A DNA stretch of 64,000 nucleotides from Pholiota molesta (Eukaryota > Basidiomycota > Agaricomycetes > Agaricales > Strophariaceae). Below the pieces are notes generated by a model that was not told the DNA's origin, did no database searches, and saw nothing but the letters and a program-made list of their open reading frames with translations. Of the stretch, positions 58,406 to 64,000 are shown piece after piece (position 1 is the first letter of the stretch; each line of letters begins with the position of its first letter). The stretch covers positions 62,001 through 126,000 of the forward strand of contig JACGCK010000076.1 in assembly GCA_014925825.1 (NCBI GenBank). The letters are read 5' to 3'. The translations under genes were made by a program, and so were the position numbers.

Positions 58406-59429
58406 TGTCTCTTGTACCGCTGTGGGTTGAGGTGATCAAATTTTGAACCGCCCTTTTGAACTTTTTTCCCGCAATTCGGGCGTGTGGGATGGGCACAAAG
58501 AAATTCTTGCCACCCTAGGGTGTATAAACACCACTATCAACGGTAATTACTCTTTCTTTAGGCCTCGATACTGATGGAAGCTGTCAAGAACTTTGGGCAA
58601 ACTGGGTTCTCGGCCTCGATTGAATAGATATTGTGTGATATGAAGGAGAATAGCACGTAAATCCGTTCGATCTATCTCTGGCAGGTGAATGGTGAGCCAT
58701 TTTAAGCCGAGTAGCCAGCTGTAAAACTGGAAGTCCAGCTCTCATGGCTTTCGTTGATTGATTGAAATCATTGGATTGTATTGATATGACTGTGGTTAAA
58801 AATATGCTTACTCTGAAATCTAATAGCTTTGGTTTACTCTATACATAATTCCAGTACCTAGTTTCGTAAATGTTAGTTCAGTGCGCTCTATACTCATCAC
58901 CACCGTCGTGCCAAAGACAGCATTCGATGGCTTCAAAGAACGTCAATGGTGGACCGTGGTTATTGATCAACTGTGGGTACCCAACATACAATGTGTAGAT
59001 TTGAAGGTTTCTGATCGACTCTCATGTCACGCCTACAATTGTATGGGTGTGAAAGAAAGGAGAGATCATGCTATCTGTGTGCTGATTAGCAGAATGGGCA
59101 AACTCTAAATGTGCCTCCTTTGATTGAGTCATGAGCCGTATTTCAGTAGGACTTTCACACATTGTCAATGCGTAGCATGCAGTGAGGTCCATTGCCGCTT
59201 GCGCAACGGCTAGCAGTATGCGACATATCTGTAATGATAGATTGTAGAAAAACGAAGGAATGTGTCTGGAGATTAGACCAGTGACGTCGGGCAGCACGGT
59301 CTAAGTATAATTATATCTCATTCATTATATATCTACTTAATAATATCATGCACCGAAAAAGTACACGACTAGCTGCCTCTCAAAATGCCTATAAAAAGTT
59401 ATTTCTCATACAGCCTCATCTCAAAGCAA
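58406..59429. other. Intergenic region
   Basis: This holds the promoter of the secreted protein (duplicated up to about 58,575), then AT-rich sequence with no gene. A TATAAAAA at about 59,391 precedes an ATG at about 59,436 that opens a signal-like start (MRTTFIALP) but soon runs into unit B. Confidence 0.5.
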
Positions 59430-59529
59430 AGCAAACATGCGCACTACATTCATCGCTCTCCCCCGCACACGCGAAGTGGGCCACCCACGCAGCCTGATGC
59501 CGCACCTCGGCAACTCAGAGGGAATGTAT

Positions 59530-60081
59530 TCAGGAATCACTTCCATCTAATTTCTGTTCCGCTGACAGAGACTGAGCTCCTTTGGAACATTGTTGGCGCA
59601 GATACAAGAACATGATAACCGCCAAAACCAAGATCCCCACACCCCCCACAACCCCACCAACTATGGCACCAATAGGAGTAGACTTAGACTGGATGTTTCC
59701 TTGATTATCTCCAATTGCTGTTTGCGTAGCGGAATTGGAATTGGTAGAGAGGTTAGTCGGGGTGGATGTACCGCCAGTGGTGCCAGTCGTAGTCGACGTA
59801 GTTGTCAGAACTGGCAGCGTCGTCGAAGTGGATGTACTGCCAGTGGTGCTAATGGACCCAGTCGTAGTCGGCGTAGTTGTCAGATCAGGCGTCGTCGGCG
59901 TGGATGTGGATGTACTGCCAGTGGTGCCAATGGACCCAGTCGTAGTCGACGTAGTTGTCAGATCCGGCGCCGTCGCTTGCGAGGAGAACAAAAGAGTGTA
60001 AACGATATAATCCAAAGTAAAGAATTGGTTTTGGATGTCAGTAATATTCAGAACGAGAGTATAACTAGGGCTCACAGTCAC
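59530..60081 (-). pseudogene. Ser/Thr-rich membrane protein, truncated tail B
   Basis: It is the counterpart of tail A, with SYTLVLNITDIQNQFFTLDY, Ser/Thr/Gly repeats of different length and the transmembrane segment AIVGGVVGGVGILVLAVIMF. It also lacks an ectodomain and a proper start, so the truncation preceded the duplication. Confidence 0.6.
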
Positions 60082-60474
60082 AGACAGTCGTGGGCGAGCA
60101 CATAAACGAGTTCACTGCCGCGCCCGTGAGCACATGCTGGCACACACCCGGCCCAAAAATGTCGGTGCCCCCCTCGCCCTCCACGAAAGCGCAGTTGCTG
60201 TTCACAAAGTACGTCACGCAATGCGTGCCGCTGCCGTCAACGCCGCCAATCTGGGAAAGGCCACGGAGTCAGTGCACGGATGCGGCGTTGGGCAGTGCTC
60301 GTGTGCGCCTCACCATAAGAGAATGCCTGCCGTGAACTGGTGGCAGCTGCTGTCGCACTGAACGGTGTCGCCGACGGAGCCATCGCAGAAGCTGCCGTCG
60401 AACGCGACGATCGTGTCAGCGTGTGCAGAGAATGCGAAGGTCGCAGCCAAGAGAAGTGAAGCGAAGAAGTACAT
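60065..60474 (-). pseudogene. Small cysteine-rich secreted protein, copy B (one-base frameshift)
   Basis: The signal peptide is identical to copy A. Near the end of exon 1 it reads TTCACGGCAGGC where copy A reads TTCGCGGGCAGGC, one base shorter. With the same splice sites, the frame of exon 2 (HCVTYFVNSNCAFVEGEG and the final VCDCEP) is lost. Exon 2 is otherwise open, so the lesion is recent, or another donor is used. Confidence 0.6.
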
Positions 60475-61175
60475 TGTCTCTTGTACCACTGTGGGTTGAG
60501 GTGATCAATTTTTGAACCGCCCTTTTGAACTTTTTTTTCCGCGATTCGGGCGTGTGGGATGGGCGCGAAGAGATTCTTGCCACCCTAGCGTGTCACGGAT
60601 TGATAAACACCGCTATCAACGGTTCTTTCTTTAGGCCTCGACTCATCAGAAGTTCACGTTTACCTTGTGCGCTTTTTTACGCTTTTTGACTTGCCACATG
60701 TCAAAAAGTAGAAATGTTATAAAATAAGGAAATAATCTTGCTACATATATACTATCCCAATACTCTCAGAAATATGCAAATGGACGTGTTTTCACTCCCA
60801 CCTAATTCGGTAGGATAAGACGTAATAGAAGTCGCTTTTTTGGAATTGGTACCTGGCTTTTCTCAAACGCGGCTTTTTCGCTTGACGATGTTCGTGACAT
60901 GGAGGCCGAGGTCAGCGCCAAGTCAGCGCCCTCTTAGGCTAGAACGCATGACACACACGCGCAAGCGCCTCCGCAGCCCACGATCCACTGATGCGCTCCC
61001 CAGCCGCGAATCGAGTAAACGACAAAGGCCCGCCAATCAGTCTCGTGAGCCCCGAAAGCAACCTGATGGCAAAGTCTCCAGTAAGCGCCCAACGACGTCG
61101 AATGGGGGTATCAAGAAGCAAGTGGCAGAAATGAACATGGCAAAGCGTGCATCAGACGTGATTTATATTTTGAAT

Positions 61176-62819
61176 TAGTACTTATGAATAAATACACTAT
61201 CGAATTCGACATCGTTATGTCATCATTATTAACTGGATGGACAGATAAGAACACCCACCTCGAGCGGTCGTGGGCACACGAATACCGCACGTAAAACCCA
61301 ACCATATAATGGATAAGACGCGCTGGCCAAACCGCAGCAGCGGCCAGAGTCGAGTAACTGCCGAGAACAAAAGAGGCTCGGAATGTATGAGAGTGTACTC
61401 AGTATATAACACAGGGAACGATAACGCGCGACAGGTTGGCGTCAACTGCTGGAGACGAAACATTGAAAAGCGGGAAGGCAAATCGAGTGGGTGAGCAAAA
61501 CGCTTCTCACCGGCAGTCTGTCCTCTTTATATAGCTGCGCGCTAAAGCCAGTGATTGATCGATACCGAGAAGCGCCCGACACGCAGGCGGACATCGCTGA
61601 AACGGCGCAGGTGCGCGATGAGCGCATAGCAGAGAACGCTGCGGCGCAGGGTCCATGCAGAGCCTGCGTTATCAATCCACATACGCATGAGAGTATCGGG
61701 TCCCAGTGCGGTGCAGGCTAAGATCCACAGCACCAAATTCTTGTATATAGGGGAGAGCGGCGCTGCACGCGAGATGACTCGGAATCCATCATCATATCAG
61801 AAGGAATGTAAAATATCATTGGTAACGTGGTCGACTGAAACTTGGATAACAGGAATGGAGATAGATAGGTCGCTGCCTAGACTAGCGAAATTAGACACAG
61901 AGGGAGCGAGAAGGCATACACGAGAAGGAGAGGACGTCCACGCCGCGAGCGATGCGTATCCACGGCGCTAATGCAATATCCATTGTGAAAGCAGGTCGGA
62001 AATGGGAGAGGTCGAGACTCGAAAACGCAGTCGCAAGGACATAATGATGTGTCCGCGAAACTCAGAATGCAACGAAGGCGGGCAGCAGGCAGTGACATTG
62101 GAAAACATTCGACAATTATACCGAGAGACGAAGACGCAATAAGAGTTCCATGGTCATTGACGTCGAGACACGGTTAAAGGTTCAAGAAAACCGCAAGTGT
62201 GCCGCGCGCCATATGAACGGGACCGTCAAAGCTGAAAATAAAGTCCTACGGAGAAGAATGAGTAAGTATATGCGCATAGGCACACCATACGAAGAAGACT
62301 CACTTCACGAGGCTATAAAATACAGCGATAAAGCAGAGCTCGAGCAATCGGGGACATGGAGGACGTAAAGCGTAGTTCACAACCGGCGCCCGCCACATCC
62401 AAGCCTCCGCTGGTCCCATTGTGTTACATCGCTGCCCACATGCCCGCATGGCTGCCTTTTCTTCAGCTTGCCATAGCACTTTAGTCTGACTTCACCGCCC
62501 GATGCATGGCGTACAAGCACCCGAATATCCGTTCTAGCTGGCAGCACACGTACAGAACCAGAGATCGAGCATGGAATGAACGCGAACGGCAAAGCAGCCG
62601 TGGCAGAAGGTGCTGGCGAAAAGAGTTCGGATGGCTGGGAATGCGCGCTGGAGGGGTGCCACGATGCGCTATCAAAGTGGAAACATTGACTGCTGCAAAG
62701 GAATTTAATGGATAGGAGGGAAATGAGGCAAAATCGTTTGCTTACTTTCATCGTCGAGCTGCGTCGAGTCCTCTCCTGTCCGACGACCGGAGCCAATCGA
62801 GCACGAGATGTCGAGTAGG
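61176..62819. other. Intergenic region, 1.6 kb
   Basis: Short frames occur on both strands with no motif. The section from about 62,380 may be the diverged 5' flank of repeat copy R6. No gene is supported. Confidence 0.45.
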
Positions 62820-64000
62820 GCGCTTTGCTCGACGCGCCGCAGGGCCACACCGTGTGCTGTCGTCGCGTGCCATGCAGTAGAGGTGCTGGGGCGGACGGGT
62901 TCAGGCAGAGGCGGTGAGGCGTGTGTCGGTGCGCGGATGGAGCTTGGGCGATGAATGTGCTGCGCTGCGGCGAGGAGGGGACAACGCGGTGAGTGCACGA
63001 GTGCGGCCCGAGGTTCGAGCGCCGATGCGATGGGTCATGTGATGGCGGCTCATCGATTTCATTCACCTCCTCCTGGGACGGACCTGGACCTCTACTAGGC
63101 TCTAGTCCCTTCTCGATCCTCATGCGATAGCTATCCCTCAGAACATTCAGCTCACTCCCCACCCTCACTCTGCGCTGCCCATCCACATACATCAACGACG
63201 CGGACGTTTCCGGTCCGTTCCCCTACCCAGTCCGCATGCGCATCATCACCACCCCAGTCCACGTCCCGCCCCGCACTCGTCGCCGATGCGCACCGGGCTC
63301 CGAGATCCCGCGGGCTGTTCGGGCGCGTGAGGCGCGCATTGTACTTCCCCACCGGGCCTACACTGCGTCGGCCCCCGCGTCCGTCCGTTGCTTGCTTTTT
63401 CTGTGCGATCTCGCGAGCCCGTAGCCGACGTCGACCTCTGGCCAGCCTCCTTCCGCAGGGCCGTCGGAGAGGGCTAGATTCGCTTCACTCTACCGCATGT
63501 CTGCTCGGTTTCTTTCATCGCGGATCATCATGAGACTACCACTATCCGATCCCGCGCCGGTGTGAGTGTCCTTCGAGGAGGCAATGGAACCCACGTACAT
63601 ACGCATACGTCAAGCAAGCGGGTGTGCGCTGTGGGCCGCGTCGTACCACAGCGCGCATTGCTTGACTGCGGCAAGGAGTCTTTAGATTGGCTCTTCGTAG
63701 TGGCAAATGCCAGTGCATGGGGCGGATAGCTGACGCACTCTCATCCACTCTCTGAAACCGCATATGAATTATGTTGAACAGGCTAATTTTGGACTGACTC
63801 CCATCTGCAACGCGTTTACTTCAGAAGCGCACGCCGAGGTGGGTACCAATCACTGGGGCATACCGCAGCATCCCGAACACGTCTCCCAAGATGCGGTACC
63901 TGCATTGAGCTAAGGAGCGCCAGGGAACCTTCTAGACGGTAAGTGGATTCCATAAGACCCATTCAGTTCCGTGTTATGACGTGCCAGTCCATAGAGAGAC
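62820..64000 (+). repeat. Interspersed repeat family, copy R6
   Basis: The block order follows R1 and R4: GTGTGTCGGTGCGCGGATGG (about 62,921), GGGTCATGTGATGGCG (about 63,032), a GGGCTCCGAGATCCCGCGG block (about 63,293) and the best-kept nested palindrome. Its outer arms are 63575-63584 and 63687-63696. The inner arms are 63609-63617 with 63658-63666, and 63626-63634 with 63646-63654. It ends with CATATGAATTATGTTGAACA (about 63,760) and flank up to the window edge. Confidence 0.65.

Larger units (their letters stand above)
57466..58575 (-). repeat. Tandem segmental duplication, unit A
   Basis: It is duplicated as unit B (59,513-60,640) at roughly 90 percent identity by eye. Both start at TCAGAGGGAATGTATTCAG, carry the membrane-protein tail and the small secreted protein, and end beyond the promoter near TTTCTTTAGGCCTCGA. 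Confidence 0.8.
59513..60640 (-). repeat. Tandem segmental duplication, unit B
   Basis: This is the second copy of unit A (57,466-58,575). It lies inside the decayed paralog of the 52.7-kb gene. Confidence 0.8.
59430..61175 (+). pseudogene. Decayed paralog of the 52.7-kb gene, split by duplication unit B
   Basis: Two fragments flank unit B. The 5' fragment (about 59,430-59,512) has CACGCGAAGTGGGCCACCCA, like the HAKWVTHEAWMPRDL coding region at about 53,115-53,160. The 3' fragment (about 60,885-61,175) matches DMDVEVSALLERVKHTRKRL and RSPRSSEALP, but with an internal deletion and stop codons, and rejoins the intact gene's final KQDVAE and 3' flank (ATCGAATTCGA). The order suggests that unit B inserted into or recombined within this paralog. 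Confidence 0.65.

Noticed and set aside
1..64000. CRISPR arrays, bacterial operons, tRNA or rRNA genes
   Set aside because: Spliceosomal introns throughout mark a fungal nuclear genome. No regularly spaced repeats of CRISPR type and no cloverleaf-consistent GGTTCGA-type box were found.

Overview
The window is nuclear DNA of a filamentous basidiomycete, very probably an Agaricomycete. Its genes are split by many short GT-AG introns of about 45-75 nt, most with readable branch sites. The gene set also fits: F-box-like families of the Agaricomycete type, an alpha-kinase, an intradiol dioxygenase, a DUF6699-like protein, and Ser/Thr-rich single-pass membrane proteins. No tRNA, rRNA or CRISPR was found.

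Layout. The window opens inside the 3' end of a sugar transporter (1-536). From 1.5 to 22.2 kb it carries housekeeping genes separated by long gene-poor spacers: a 15-exon carboxypeptidase S (minus), an Nrg1-type C2H2 repressor (plus), the PP4 catalytic subunit (plus), the ABC-F ribosome-biogenesis ATPase ARB1 (plus, with a frameshifting 11-bp duplication) and a thioredoxin (minus). From 25 to 30.6 kb lies a tandem array of three F-box-like paralogs: the middle one is intact and the outer two are broken by different lesions. From 31 to 39.4 kb come a class-3-like aldehyde dehydrogenase (minus), a DUF6699-like gene (plus), a 139-aa four-exon gene that is unknown to me (minus), and a secreted intradiol ring-cleavage dioxygenase (minus). 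From 40.9 kb to the end the DNA is accessory. It holds six decayed copies of an interspersed repeat family with a conserved nested palindrome, an orphan nuclear-type gene with a split paralogous relic, and a tandemly duplicated module that joins a small cysteine-rich secreted protein to the tail of a membrane protein.

Main discovery. Positions 44,526-49,501 form a complete 4,976-bp AT-richer DNA element with 283-bp terminal inverted repeats and a 6-bp target duplication (GACGTG). It has split an F-box-like gene exactly in frame. It encodes two divergently transcribed, apparently intact, intron-rich genes: a DDE integrase-core protein and an alpha-kinase (MHCK/EF2-kinase type) with an N-terminal CxxC zinc-binding module. 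An alpha-kinase carried as the partner gene of an integrase-type transposon is the feature most worth following.

Method and limits. Gene models were spliced by eye from reading frame, splice sites and recalled family motifs. No database search was possible. Exon coordinates are best estimates, and product names rest on motif recognition.
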